A DNA stretch of 46,773 nucleotides from CALJFL01 sp964590005 (GCA_964590005.1 CAZPVJ010000127.1:1-46773), one strand, 5' to 3'; positions 1 through 8,656 are shown, numbered from the stretch's first letter. Numbers and translations: made by a program. Notes: generated by a model from the sequence alone, not told the origin.

Positions 1-786
1 CCGGTTGACGTCAACCACAGCTGCTGGGATCACCAGCTGCTGTCCAGCCAGTCGGCACTGGAGCAACCGCCGTGGCGCCTCGGCCTGCGCCTGGTCAAGG
101 GGTTGAGCGAAGAGGGTGCCCGGCGGCTGGTAGCGGCCCGTAACGAGGGTCCCTTCCGCCAGGTCAGCAATCTGCGCCAGCGCGCGGAACTGGACCGTCG
201 TGACATGGAGGCCCTGGCCGATGCAGACGCACTGGCGTCACTCAGTGGGCACCGGCACCAATCCCAGTGGCAAATCATGGCACTGGAACAGCCCAAACCG
301 CTGTTGCGTGATGAACAACGCCAGACCGCAAGTTACTTCAATGACGGGGTGCAGCTACCGGCGCCAGATATCGCCGAGGAGGTTCTGGCGGACTATCGCG
401 CTACCGGGGTAACCCTGCGAGCTCACCCGATGAGCCTGCTGCGACACAAATACCCGTTCAACCGCTGCCAGCGCCACACCGACCTCGCCACAGTTGGTAA
501 TAACCGCTTTGTTCGCATCGCTGGGCTGGTGACCTGCCGGCAGCGCCCGGGTACCGCCTCCGGTGTCGTGTTCCTCACCCTGGAAGATGAAACCGGCAAC
601 AGCAATATCGTGGTCTGGCCACGCACCCAGGAACACTTCCGCAAGACCCTGATGACCGGTCAGTTACTGCTGATCAAGGGGACCCTGGAGACCAAAGACA
701 ATGTCATTCATATCATTGCCGGCGCCCTCTACGACTACACCAGCGAGCTGGAAGCACTGGCGGTCAAATCGCGGGATTTTCACTGA
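1..786 (+). CDS. dnaE2: Error-prone DNA polymerase DnaE2 (ImuC), C-terminal fragment
   Basis: This is the last 261 residues of the error-prone DNA polymerase III alpha subunit DnaE2 (ImuC), which copies past DNA lesions in the SOS mutasome. The frame is open from base 1, so the PHP and catalytic polymerase domains lie outside the window. The visible part begins near the helix-hairpin-helix tail (LRLVKGLSEEGARRLV, fragment residues 29-44). It ends with an OB-fold at about residues 170-246 (starting FVRIAGLVTC). This domain order is that of C-family polymerases, and the sequence resembles DnaE2 rather than the replicative DnaE. In many proteobacteria dnaE2 follows imuA-imuB, which cannot be checked here. 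It converges on the collagen-like gene with a 58-bp gap in which I see no clear terminator. Confidence 0.9.
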   Translation, partial: PVDVNHSCWDHQLLSSQSALEQPPWRLGLRLVKGLSEEGARRLVAARNEGPFRQVSNLRQRAELDRRDMEALADADALASLSGHRHQSQWQIMALEQPKPLLRDEQRQTASYFNDGVQLPAPDIAEEVLADYRATGVTLRAHPMSLLRHKYPFNRCQRHTDLATVGNNRFVRIAGLVTCRQRPGTASGVVFLTLEDETGNSNIVVWPRTQEHFRKTLMTGQLLLIKGTLETKDNVIHIIAGALYDYTSELEALAVKSRDFH

Positions 787-844
787 AGGGGCGATCCACC
801 CAGGCTACTATCAAGGGTGAATCGGAAGCATGCCGCGTTGATCG

Positions 845-1948
845 TCAGAAATCGAAGACGGTGAACATAAAGTCCGAATTACGGCGACTGTCGTCCGTAT
901 TGCCATCGTCACCATCAATGATACGTACCCGGAAACTTCCCACTGCCTGCTCCAGGTAGCTGATCCCCACGTCATCCCTGCCGCAGTTATTCGTGCCTGA
1001 AGGGTCCTCACAACTGCGCACGGTCAAATTGATAATGTAATTGGCATCCGCCGGTGCAGAGACAAAGGTAATGGTATAGAGACCAGCTTCAGCGCGAACC
1101 ACGGTGGCATTGAGGCAACTGACACAGGCATCCGCATTGACAGCTAAATCTCCATCCACGTTCCCCATGGCGACCACGTAGTTGGTGCCGGTGGCACCGG
1201 TAGGTCCGGTGGCGCCGGTCGCGCCCGTGGGTCCGGGTACGGTTGAATCAGCGCCCGTGGCGCCGGCGGGGCCCGTGGGACCCTGTGTACCGACCCCGGC
1301 CGGGCCGGTAGGACCCACATCACCCTGTAAGCCAGTGGGGCCGATTGAGCCCGTGGGACCAACATCGCCCTGCAAGCCAGTGGGGCCGATTGGGCCAGTG
1401 GGACCAACATCTCCCTGTAAGCCAGTAGGTCCGGTTGCGCCTGTGGCGCCGGTTGGGCCAGTGGGACCAACATCACCCTGTAAGCCAGTAGGTCCGGTTG
1501 CACCGGTGGCGCCGGTCGGACCAGTGGGACCAACTGATCCAACACCGCCGGGACCGGTAGCGCCTGTCGCGCCGGCAGGACCCGTAGGGCCAATAGCACC
1601 CGTGGCGCCGGTGGGACCGGCAATGCCAGTAGCCCCCGCGGGCCCGGCGGGGCCCGTCGCCCCAGTAGCGCCGGTCGGCCCTGGTGGACCCTGATTGGAA
1701 CCAGCGGAGCACGTCGTGAGCTGTCCGGTCCCCGCGTCATAACAGACACCGTCGGGATTGTTGGGTTGGGAGCCAATCTCGGGGACAACAACACGGCCTT
1801 CAATCACGACCTGGCCACCCGCTTGCGGCGTAATCGTTACATCCTGGCCATACCCTGGTAGGGCCGTGGCCATTAACGACACGGTTGCGCTGTGTAGCAG
1901 GGTTTTCCGAAATTTGAACGAGGGGTGAGAGGCCGGATCTTGTGGCAC
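845..1948 (-). CDS. Exported collagen-like Gly-X-Y repeat protein
   Basis: A 367-residue protein with three parts. Residues 1-35 look like a signal peptide (basic FKFRK, then a hydrophobic stretch, cleavage near GYGQ). Residues 87-255 are collagen-like Gly-X-Y triplets rich in GPTG and GATG, with short interruptions near 135, 220 and 235. Residues 256-367 form a non-repetitive, Cys-containing C-terminal domain ending DFMFTVFDF that could fold as a beta-sandwich cap. The unit GPTGLQGDV occurs four times and is mirrored by near-identical DNA repeats. The start is a GTG with only a weak Shine-Dalgarno sequence; a shorter start at the internal Met26 would spoil the signal peptide. Bacterial collagen-like proteins are usually surface or extracellular trimers, so an outer-surface role is inferred. 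I do not recognise the terminal domain family with certainty. Confidence 0.8.
   Translation of the reverse strand: MPQDPASHPSFKFRKTLLHSATVSLMATALPGYGQDVTITPQAGGQVVIEGRVVVPEIGSQPNNPDGVCYDAGTGQLTTCSAGSNQGPPGPTGATGATGPAGPAGATGIAGPTGATGAIGPTGPAGATGATGPGGVGSVGPTGPTGATGATGPTGLQGDVGPTGPTGATGATGPTGLQGDVGPTGPIGPTGLQGDVGPTGSIGPTGLQGDVGPTGPAGVGTQGPTGPAGATGADSTVPGPTGATGATGPTGATGTNYVVAMGNVDGDLAVNADACVSCLNATVVRAEAGLYTITFVSAPADANYIINLTVRSCEDPSGTNNCGRDDVGISYLEQAVGSFRVRIIDGDDGNTDDSRRNSDFMFTVFDF
1323..1489 (-). repeat. Tandem DNA repeats encoding GPTGLQGDV units
   Basis: The plus-strand string CCCTGTAAGCCAGT (one copy has C for the second T) begins at 1323, 1368, 1413 and 1476, giving periods of 45, 45 and 63 bp inside the collagen-like gene. 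All periods are multiples of 9 bp, so loss or gain of a unit keeps the reading frame and the Gly-X-Y phase. The low divergence between copies suggests recent expansion. Confidence 0.8.
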
Positions 1949-2089
1949 TGATATTTACTCGCGGATGGGCTTTGATCGGCCATTCTGCCCACAAACACTG
2001 ATGTACTCAAGGCTTCTGCAATGGATGCCTGCGCGATCGACCCAACCCACGCCAAAATGGCTCTGGCCAGCTTCGCAGACGCGCTGGTT

Positions 2090-3199
2090 TCAGCCTGGAG
2101 ATGCCGGTTTAAATGGCCTGTATGGCAGGTCCAGCGCCTCCGCAACCGGGGCATAACACACCCGCCCCTGCCAGGTGTTCACACCGCGGGCGAGATCAGG
2201 GTCATCGACCAGGGCCTGCAGGCCCGCTGCCGCCATTCGCTCGACATAAGGTAGCGTGCGCGAAGTTAAGGCCAGGGTAGCAGTGCGTGGATAGGCGCCT
2301 GGCATATTGGTCACGCAGTAGTGAACGACACCGTGATCGACATAGACAGGATCGGAGTGCGACGTTGGCCGGGCTGTGGCAATACAGCCCCCCTGATCGA
2401 TACTGACATCGACGATCACAGAGCCGGGTTGCATGGTGGCCACCATCGCCTCGGTCACGACCCGCGGAGCCCGGGCGCCTGCCAGCAACACACCACCCAC
2501 GACCAGATCCATTCCGGGAATCGCCCCACTGATACTATCCGGTGACGACTCAATGAAAGGGATACCCAATTGCTTCAGGCGAGGGTTGGCCTCGTACTTA
2601 TCCCGGCGCAGCCCGAACAACTGAACACGTGCGCCCATCGCCGCGGCGGTCATGGCGGCATGCTGACCGACCACTCCGGCTCCGATTACCATCACATCGC
2701 CATTGTGTTCGCCTAGCACCGACCCCAGCTGGGTACCCCGACCACCGTTGAACTTCGCCAGGTAATAGTTACCCATGATCACCGCCATGTTGCCCGCAAT
2801 CGCACTCATTGGTGCCAGCAAAGGCAATTCGCCTCGATCATTCTCGACTGTTTCATAGGCCACCCCTGTCGTACCGGCGCGCAGCAGCGCCTCAGTCAGG
2901 TCTGGACTCGCACCCGCCAGGTGTAGGTAGGTAAACAGTATGTTGTCACTGAGGTATTCGTATTCCTGCTCCAGCGGCTCCTTGATCTTCACTACCAGGT
3001 CGCTTGCCCAGGCCTCGGCCGCTGAACCCAAGCTGGCACCGGCCGTCAGGTAGGCGGTATCAGGGAACCCGGATCCCAGCCCTGCACCCTCTTGTGCGAT
3101 CACCGAGTGCCCGGATGCAACTAATCGGGCGGCGCCCTCTGGGGTCAGTGCCACCCGGTTTTCCTTGTTCTTGATTTCCCGGACTACGCCTATCTGCAT
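2090..3199 (-). CDS. ald: Alanine dehydrogenase
   Basis: A 369-residue NAD-dependent L-alanine dehydrogenase, which interconverts alanine with pyruvate and ammonia in the cytoplasm. The N-terminus MQIGVVREIKNKENRVALTP, the substrate-binding region HLAGASPDLTEALL, APMSAIAGNMA and the Rossmann motif VIGAGVVGQHAAMTA are all typical, and the length equals the family norm. I chose the ATG at 3199 rather than the longer frame starting at 3223, because GGGAG sits 7 bases upstream and homologues start with M-x-I-G-V. The 5' region carries a direct repeat AACGATT at 3222-3228 and 3246-3252 (24-bp spacing). That could bind an Lrp-type regulator, as ald genes often are so controlled, but this is speculative. 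The gene points toward the collagen-like gene, 141 bp away. Confidence 0.96.
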   Translation of the reverse strand: MQIGVVREIKNKENRVALTPEGAARLVASGHSVIAQEGAGLGSGFPDTAYLTAGASLGSAAEAWASDLVVKIKEPLEQEYEYLSDNILFTYLHLAGASPDLTEALLRAGTTGVAYETVENDRGELPLLAPMSAIAGNMAVIMGNYYLAKFNGGRGTQLGSVLGEHNGDVMVIGAGVVGQHAAMTAAAMGARVQLFGLRRDKYEANPRLKQLGIPFIESSPDSISGAIPGMDLVVGGVLLAGARAPRVVTEAMVATMQPGSVIVDVSIDQGGCIATARPTSHSDPVYVDHGVVHYCVTNMPGAYPRTATLALTSRTLPYVERMAAAGLQALVDDPDLARGVNTWQGRVCYAPVAEALDLPYRPFKPASPG

Positions 3200-3297
3200 A
3201 ACTTGCTCCCACCGTCGAAACAACGATTACTCGCACAGGAGTACAAACGATTGCTTGGACAAGCGCCTTAACCGGGATCAACAAATAGCGAATGTGG

Positions 3298-3331
3298 AAA
3301 AAAGTGTCTGCCGCCGGGAACCCGGCGGCAG
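3298..3331 (-). terminator. Rho-independent terminator of the peroxiredoxin gene
   Basis: On the minus strand CTGCCGCCGGG and CCCGGCGGCAG form an 11-bp perfect stem with a 2-nt gap (3308-3331). It is followed after ACAC by a run of six T (plus-strand A at 3298-3303). It lies 25 bp after the peroxiredoxin stop codon and upstream of ald, so it insulates ald from that transcript. Confidence 0.9.
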
Positions 3332-3355
3332 CAGGGGTGGGTAGAGCGACGCGTT

Positions 3356-3928
3356 TTAGCCTACGAAGGCCAGGCGAGGCGCGGACACGCCTTCGGAATC
3401 TTCACCTTTCAGGTAGGCCAGCATGGTATCGGCGTCGGACACCTCGAACGGGTCAGTCGGGCAGTTATCACCAAACTCCGGCTCGACAAACATTTTCTCA
3501 ACGGTGCCGTCATTGACCACCATGGAATAACGCCAGGAGCGCATACCAAAGCCAATATTGGACTTATCCACCAGCATTCCCATCTTCCGGGTGAATTCAC
3601 CGTTCCCGTCCGGGAGCAGGAAAACGTTCTTACTGCCCTGCTCTTTGCCCCACTTGAACATAACAAATGCATCGTTAACGGAAACGCAGATGATCTCGTC
3701 AACACCCTGGGCGCGAAACTCGTCATAGAGTTCCTCGTAGCGAGGCAGGTGGTTGGAGGAACAGGTTGGCGTAAATGCGCCGGGTAATGAAAATACCACT
3801 ACCTTTTTGCCGGCGAACAGGTCTTCGGTGGTCTTGTCCTCCCAGCGATAGGGGTTATCACCCCCAACGGACTCGTCCCGCACGCGGGTTTTGAAAACAA
3901 CACTGGGTACGCGGTTAGTAACTGTCAT
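3356..3928 (-). CDS. Peroxiredoxin, Prx5 (AhpC/TSA-related) family
   Basis: A 190-residue thiol peroxidase that reduces hydrogen peroxide and organic hydroperoxides in the cytoplasm. The active-site segment SLPGAFTPTCSSNHLP places the peroxidatic cysteine at Cys56, with the conserved Pro and Thr of the PxxxTxxC motif. The segment SWRYSMVVNDG around Arg133 and the ending SDADTML are characteristic of the Prx5 family. Additional cysteines are at 81 and 157; Cys157 (GDNCPTDPF) is a possible resolving residue. There is no fused glutaredoxin domain, unlike Haemophilus-type proteins. The ATG at 3928 has a strong GAGGAG 6 bases upstream. It is divergent from the cupin gene and ends at a strong terminator, so it appears monocistronic. 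Confidence 0.93.
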   Translation of the reverse strand: MTVTNRVPSVVFKTRVRDESVGGDNPYRWEDKTTEDLFAGKKVVVFSLPGAFTPTCSSNHLPRYEELYDEFRAQGVDEIICVSVNDAFVMFKWGKEQGSKNVFLLPDGNGEFTRKMGMLVDKSNIGFGMRSWRYSMVVNDGTVEKMFVEPEFGDNCPTDPFEVSDADTMLAYLKGEDSEGVSAPRLAFVG

Positions 3929-3980
3929 GAGATTCTCCTCGTTGAATGACTTAACTGGGGAACATGTTAGGGCTTCAGTA

Positions 3981-4021
3981 TCGATAGATAAATTAGAATA
4001 AATACATCAATATGATAGATA
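3981..4021. promoter_or_regulatory. AT-rich divergent control region with repeated GATAGATA
   Basis: Between the divergent peroxiredoxin and cupin genes a very AT-rich stretch contains GATAGATA at 3983-3990 and GATAGATAT at 4014-4022, 31 bp apart (about three helical turns). On the minus strand TTGATG (4005-4010) could serve as a -35 element for the peroxiredoxin gene. The repeats resemble the ATAG half-sites bound by OxyR, a common regulator of peroxidases. The match is partial and the regulator is inferred. Confidence 0.3.
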
Positions 4022-4131
4022 TTTTGGAACCATGAGTAACAACCCTCCACGACAGACCAGATAGGCATCCCCATCGCAGAAGCTGTCGTGCTTAAATAGG
4101 AAACACACTACATCCAAGGAAAGATTGCTCT

Positions 4132-4671
4132 ATGAAAAAGCACGCTGGCGCACTAGTAGGCGCGATCTGTCTGGCTGGAGCCGTATATGCCGCCGGACCG
4201 TTGATCACCGATGCTCCAATCGATTCAGCAAGCATCCCCTACCCGGAAAATGACACTCGCATGGACGAGGAACTATCACGGGCGCTGATTCACAGTAACG
4301 CCCCGCGTAGCCAGGTGCTTATGCAAACAAGCGAGAGCTGGGATGGCGGCAGTTTCGCCTACCCTGACGGCGAAGCAGAAGTCACCGCGGTGCGGATTTC
4401 AATGCCAGACGGCCACCAGGCGGACTATCACTGCCACCCGATGCCGACCTTCGGCTATATCGCCAGCGGCCGATTACGCGTCGATACCCGCGACGGCAAG
4501 AGTACCGAGTTTACTGCCGGCGACGTGGTGAGTGAGGCGATGAACACCTTGCACCGGGGAACAGTTATCGAGGGGCCCGTGGAACTGCTCGTTTTCTACG
4601 CCGGTGCCAAGGGCCAGCAAACGACGTACCCGGAAAAAGAGGCAGGGGTCAGCCCCTGCGAGCAGCAGTAG
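4132..4671 (+). CDS. Exported cupin-domain protein
   Basis: A 179-residue protein with a clear signal peptide (MKKHAGALVG, hydrophobic core, cleavage after AVYA at residue 20) and a single small cupin fold. Cupin motif 1 is DYHCHPMPTFGYIASGRL (residues 98-115), with His100 and His102 as likely metal ligands. The usual glutamate of this motif is not evident. Motif 2 is around AGDVVSEAMNTLHRG, supplying His141. The ATG has AAGGAAAG about 9 bases upstream. Exported cupins of this kind are of unknown function; a metal-dependent sugar, acid or detoxification role is only a guess. It diverges from the peroxiredoxin gene and converges on the ABC transporter operon with a 10-bp gap. Confidence 0.85.
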   Translation: MKKHAGALVGAICLAGAVYAAGPLITDAPIDSASIPYPENDTRMDEELSRALIHSNAPRSQVLMQTSESWDGGSFAYPDGEAEVTAVRISMPDGHQADYHCHPMPTFGYIASGRLRVDTRDGKSTEFTAGDVVSEAMNTLHRGTVIEGPVELLVFYAGAKGQQTTYPEKEAGVSPCEQQ

Positions 4672-4681
4672 CCGCCCGGGT

Positions 4682-6292
4682 TCAATCTATGCGTGGCACG
4701 GATTCCAGCAGCGCCCTGGTATAAGGGTGCTGTGGACGAGTAAGAATTTGCTCGGCACTGCCCTGCTCTACCAGCTTGCCATACTGCATAACGCCGACAT
4801 GATCGGCCAGGGTCGGTACGATCGAGAGGTCATGGGTGATGAACAGGTAGGACACGCCGTCCTCACGCTGCAAATTCTGCAATAGGTCCAGCACCTCGGC
4901 ACGGATCGATACATCCAGCGCGCTGGTCGGCTCATCGCAGATAATCAACTCGGGCTCTACCGCCAGGGCACGTGCTATTGCGATACGCTGCAGCTGGCCG
5001 CCCGAAAATTCGTGAGGGTAACGCCTGGCGTGCTCTGGCAGCATTTGCACCCTCTGCAGTAGTTGCGCGACGCGCTGCTCGCGCTCACTGGCCGAGCCGG
5101 ACACACCCAGGCTGATCATACCCTCGGCAATAATTTCTCCCACCGTGAGCCGCGGGTTCATGGACGAGTACGGGTTCTGAAAAATCACCTGTATCCGCTT
5201 GCGATAGGGCAGCATCGCCCTGCGCGACAGCGAGTTAAGTGACACACCGGCGAAGCGAATTTCGCCGTCAGCGGTCTCCTCGAGATTGAGTATGGCGCGC
5301 CCCAGCGTTGACTTGCCGCTCCCGGACTCACCGACCAGGGCATAAGTCTCCCCGCGGCCGATTTTAAGTGACACCCCGTCAACGGCCCTGGTGTGGTCAA
5401 CCACTCGCTGCAGAACCCCGCGCCTTATCGGAAAATGGACTTTGACGTCACTGAGCTCCAACAGGGACTCGCAGTCCCGCTCGGCGCGAAACTTGGAGAG
5501 GTCCGGCAGGGCATCAATCAATTGGCGACTGTATTCCTGCTGCGGCGCATGAAAGAAACGATCCACCGTGGCACGTTCGATAATCTCGCCCCGATACATA
5601 ACCCCCACTTCATCCGCCGTCTGCTTAACCACACCCATATCATGGGTGATTAACAGGACCGCGAGCTGCCGCGAACGGGTCAGTTCCCTGATGAGCGCCA
5701 GCACCTGCTCCTGGATCGTCACGTCCAGGGCAGTAGTGGGCTCATCGGCAATCAACACATCTGGCTCGCAGGCCAAGGCCATGGCAATCATGACGCGCTG
5801 CTGTTGCCCGCCAGAGAGCTGGTGAGGATAGAAACCATAGCGCTGCTCCGGTTGCGGTATCCCCACTTCCTCGAACAGGCTTACCACCCGCCGATACAGG
5901 GCAGAACCGCCCAAACGGGTGTGCAAGCGCAAGGTCTCGGCCACTTGCTCACCCACCATCTGCACCGGGTTGAGGGCCGTCATGGCGTTCTGGAATATCA
6001 TCGCCACCTGCCTGCCACGCACGGTCTGCATTTGCGATTCGGGCAATGCAAATAAATCAGTCCCCTCCACCGACACAGTACCGCCGGTAATAGCCAACGC
6101 CTCCGGCAATAGCCTCATTGTCGCCAGCGACGTCACCGATTTGCCGGAGCCAGACTCACCCACCAGGGCAAACACTTCGCCGGCCTTCAACTCGAAAGAC
6201 ACATTCTTGAGTATGGGCTCGCCGGTTTGCACCACTTCAACAGCAAGATCCTGGACCTGCATCCTGACCTGCCCCTTGTCACGGGTGCTCAT
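4682..6292 (-). CDS. Peptide ABC transporter, fused double ATP-binding subunit (YejF-like)
   Basis: A 536-residue protein with two complete ABC ATPase domains that powers the importer encoded just upstream. Domain 1 has Walker A GESGSGKS (45-52), signature LSGGQQQR (159-166), Walker B with Asp183-Glu184 and switch His217. Domain 2 has Walker A at 321-329 (Lys328), signature FSGGQLQR (429-436), Walker B Asp-Glu at 453-454 and switch His487. Each domain is followed by the oligopeptide-transporter C-terminal element. Length and layout match YejF/DdpDF-type fusions for peptide uptake. All catalytic residues are intact. The ATG overlaps the stop of the permease gene by 4 bp (ATGA), so it is the last gene of the operon and translationally coupled. 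Confidence 0.93.
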   Translation of the reverse strand: MSTRDKGQVRMQVQDLAVEVVQTGEPILKNVSFELKAGEVFALVGESGSGKSVTSLATMRLLPEALAITGGTVSVEGTDLFALPESQMQTVRGRQVAMIFQNAMTALNPVQMVGEQVAETLRLHTRLGGSALYRRVVSLFEEVGIPQPEQRYGFYPHQLSGGQQQRVMIAMALACEPDVLIADEPTTALDVTIQEQVLALIRELTRSRQLAVLLITHDMGVVKQTADEVGVMYRGEIIERATVDRFFHAPQQEYSRQLIDALPDLSKFRAERDCESLLELSDVKVHFPIRRGVLQRVVDHTRAVDGVSLKIGRGETYALVGESGSGKSTLGRAILNLEETADGEIRFAGVSLNSLSRRAMLPYRKRIQVIFQNPYSSMNPRLTVGEIIAEGMISLGVSGSASEREQRVAQLLQRVQMLPEHARRYPHEFSGGQLQRIAIARALAVEPELIICDEPTSALDVSIRAEVLDLLQNLQREDGVSYLFITHDLSIVPTLADHVGVMQYGKLVEQGSAEQILTRPQHPYTRALLESVPRID

Positions 6293-7659
6293 GCTTCAGC
6301 CCTCTGCATGCTGGTGCGCGGATCAAAGGCATCGCGGACAAGATCGGAAAACAGGTTGGCCGCCAGGACTATGGTGAACATAAAGAAAAATGCACCACAG
6401 AGCGTCCACCAGACGGCCGGCTCCCGCGATAGCTCGGAACGTGCGCCGTTGATCATGTTGCCCCAACTGCCCATGGAGGGATCGATACCAACACCGATAT
6501 AGGATAGCACCGCCTCGGCCAGAACCAGGGAACTGAAATCCAGGACAAAGGTAATGAGGATAATGTGCACGACGTTGGGGACTATATGTCGTCCCAGTAT
6601 GCGCCAGTGGCTGACACCAAAGGCATGAGCCGCCTGCACGTAGTCCAGCTGGCTGATCTTTAACGTCTCTGCCCGGATCAAGCGGCACAAGGTAGACCAG
6701 CTGGTTACCCCCAGGATAAAACACAGCGCGATGAAGCGGGCGTCGGCCTTCTCAATTCCCAGCGAGAAAAAGTCGGGGTTGATATCAATGTACACCTGGA
6801 ACAGCAACACCGACGCCGCAATCAACAGGATGCCGGGAATCGAGCTCAGCGTCGTGTAAAGATACTGCACGACGTCATCGACCCAGCCCTTGAAGTAACC
6901 TGCCATCACACCCAGTGTGACGGCGATGGGCAACATGATCAGGGTTGCCAGTGTTCCCAGCAAAACCCCGGTTCGAATACCTTTCAAACTTTGGTAAAGC
7001 ACATCGGCACCACCCAGGTCGGTGCCCAGCACATGGTAATGCTGGCTGAGCCGAACAAACCAGACGGCGGCAACGAGAATAACCGCCTGGGTCATCCAGG
7101 ACGCATGCCACGGCAAGGGACTGCCGCGCAAAAACCACCATTGCGGCAAGACCAATAGAGCAGCCAACAGCACGCCAAGCACAATCGCAAAAACGGACTT
7201 ACTCATGACGTCAGACCAGAGATCTGCGGGGTTGGCCAGATGCTGCCCGGCGTGGTTAAGCGGGGGGTAATCCCGTATATCCCGGCCCTCGCTGTCTTTC
7301 ATGTTCTGCTTGGCGAAGGACTTCAGTGCAAAAGGCGCCGAGTAGGTGCGCTCGAAGCGATCGCCCATGCCCACCAATGCCACATCAAGGACACTGGTCA
7401 CCTTGTTGTCGTAGAAGATCTCATCGGTCACCAGGCCTTCCGGTGGCGGCAACGCCTTGCGGAAGTGCAGCGAGTCGAGCAGGGCAACCAGCACATAGGT
7501 CATGATGACGGTAAAAGTCACCATCCCCAGCGTCGACGAAAACACCTGCCCCCAGCGTTCGCGAATCTGCGGATCGCGGCGCAGCAGGTAAAAGAACGTC
7601 ACCAGGGCCACAACCAACAGGTAGACGAGCGCGTCGGACCAAAGTACCACCGGCTTCAT
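6289..7659 (-). CDS. Peptide ABC transporter permease, OppC/YejE type with long N-terminal extension
   Basis: A 456-residue inner-membrane permease. The family core begins at HVLGTDLGGADVLYQSLKG (about residues 209-227). It continues through the transmembrane domain and the EAA coupling loop VQAAHAFGVSHWRILGRHIVPN, which contacts the ATPase. Family members are usually about 300-340 residues. Here an extra N-terminal region of about 150 residues carries two predicted membrane segments (about 9-26 and 42-62) and a hydrophilic loop before the normal first helix (about 155-175). The start ATG lies 10 bp after the OppB-like gene with GAGG upstream, and it overlaps the ATPase gene by 4 bp. The substrate is probably a peptide or peptide-like compound; specificity cannot be read from sequence. 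Confidence 0.9.
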   Translation of the reverse strand: MKPVVLWSDALVYLLVVALVTFFYLLRRDPQIRERWGQVFSSTLGMVTFTVIMTYVLVALLDSLHFRKALPPPEGLVTDEIFYDNKVTSVLDVALVGMGDRFERTYSAPFALKSFAKQNMKDSEGRDIRDYPPLNHAGQHLANPADLWSDVMSKSVFAIVLGVLLAALLVLPQWWFLRGSPLPWHASWMTQAVILVAAVWFVRLSQHYHVLGTDLGGADVLYQSLKGIRTGVLLGTLATLIMLPIAVTLGVMAGYFKGWVDDVVQYLYTTLSSIPGILLIAASVLLFQVYIDINPDFFSLGIEKADARFIALCFILGVTSWSTLCRLIRAETLKISQLDYVQAAHAFGVSHWRILGRHIVPNVVHIILITFVLDFSSLVLAEAVLSYIGVGIDPSMGSWGNMINGARSELSREPAVWWTLCGAFFFMFTIVLAANLFSDLVRDAFDPRTSMQRAEA

Positions 7660-7669
7660 ACCTGTCGCC

Positions 7670-8647
7670 TCAGTTAAGCCGCACCCGGGGATCAGCCCAG
7701 GTATAGGAAATATCGGTCAGGATCAGGCCGATGATGTAAAGGATGGAGCCGATGAACACCATGCTGCGAACGATGGCGAAATCCTGGGAATTGATGGCAT
7801 CAAGCATGTAACTACCCAGGCCCGGGATACCGAAGAAAGATTCGATCAACAGGCTCCCCATGAACAAGGCGGGTATCACGACCACCACGCCTGTCAGGAT
7901 CGGAATCAGCGCGTTGGGCAGAATATGCCGAAACAGAATGGTGAGCTCGGAGCAGCCCTTCGCCCTGGCAGTACGGACATAGTCCTGGGTAGATTCTTCC
8001 AGAAACAAGGTGCGATACCAGCGGGCGCCAGTGCCGATACCGGCCACAACGCCCACCAGCACGGGCAGGATGAGAAACTTCCATGGTTGCCCGGTTGCGC
8101 TGAAACCCGAGATAGGCACCAATTGCCAGCTCTTGGCCACCAGGTATTGCCCGCCAATGATGTAAAACAGGTAGGAAATAGACATCAGGCCGACAAACAC
8201 CAAAACCGCCCAGCGATCCAGGCGCGTACCGTGAAACATTATGACCATCAGGGCCACCGAGATATTAATCCCGATACCGACCAAAAAAGTCGGTAAGGCC
8301 ACCGCCAGGCTGGGCCACATGCGAGTGGATACATCGGTTGTGATATCGCGGCCGCTCTCCGAGCGACCGAAGTCAAAGGCGAACAACTTAACGGACTTAC
8401 TGAAAAATATCGTTTCGGTGACCTGAGACAGGCCCGCGGCTTCATCGTTAACAAACAACGGTTTGTCGTAGCCGTTCTTGCGCTTCCAGTTTTCGATTGC
8501 CTCTGGCGTAACGTACTTTTCACCCAGTTGGGACACCGCCATGTCATCCGGAGAGTTGACCACGAAAAACAGCGCGAAGGTAAGCAGGTTTACTCCCACC
8601 AGTATGGGAATGGCATAGAGCAACCGACGAACGATATAGGCAAGCAT
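7670..8647 (-). CDS. Peptide ABC transporter permease, OppB/YejB type
   Basis: A 325-residue inner-membrane permease, partner of the OppC-like subunit. The N-terminus MLAYIVRRLLYAIPILVGVN is the standard OppB/DppB opening helix. A periplasmic segment with YVTPEAIENWKRKNGYDKPL follows, and then the permease domain with the EAA loop YVRTARAKGCSELTILFRHI. It ends DISYTWADPRVRLN, the typical family terminus. The start was set at ATG 8647: AGGA lies about 8 bases upstream, and the alternative TTG one codon earlier is less likely. It begins 9 bp after the stop of the substrate-binding protein gene and ends 10 bp before the next permease, so all transporter genes are co-transcribed. Confidence 0.93.
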   Translation of the reverse strand: MLAYIVRRLLYAIPILVGVNLLTFALFFVVNSPDDMAVSQLGEKYVTPEAIENWKRKNGYDKPLFVNDEAAGLSQVTETIFFSKSVKLFAFDFGRSESGRDITTDVSTRMWPSLAVALPTFLVGIGINISVALMVIMFHGTRLDRWAVLVFVGLMSISYLFYIIGGQYLVAKSWQLVPISGFSATGQPWKFLILPVLVGVVAGIGTGARWYRTLFLEESTQDYVRTARAKGCSELTILFRHILPNALIPILTGVVVVIPALFMGSLLIESFFGIPGLGSYMLDAINSQDFAIVRSMVFIGSILYIIGLILTDISYTWADPRVRLN

Positions 8648-8656
8648 CAAAAGGTC

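Noticed and set aside
1323..1489. CRISPR-like spaced repeats
   Set aside because: The repeats code in frame for GPTGLQGDV units, spacing varies by multiples of nine and the intervening sequence is also repetitive, so this is coding repeat expansion.
1182..1694. Plus-strand frame with Pro-Val-Gly rich repeats, 170 codons
   Set aside because: It is the antisense image of the collagen-like Gly-X-Y repeats. Repetitive codons leave it open by composition, and it has no ribosome site or conserved features.
3060..3284. Frame extending ald upstream or in another phase
   Set aside because: The conserved N-terminus of alanine dehydrogenase and a good ribosome site fix the start at 3199.
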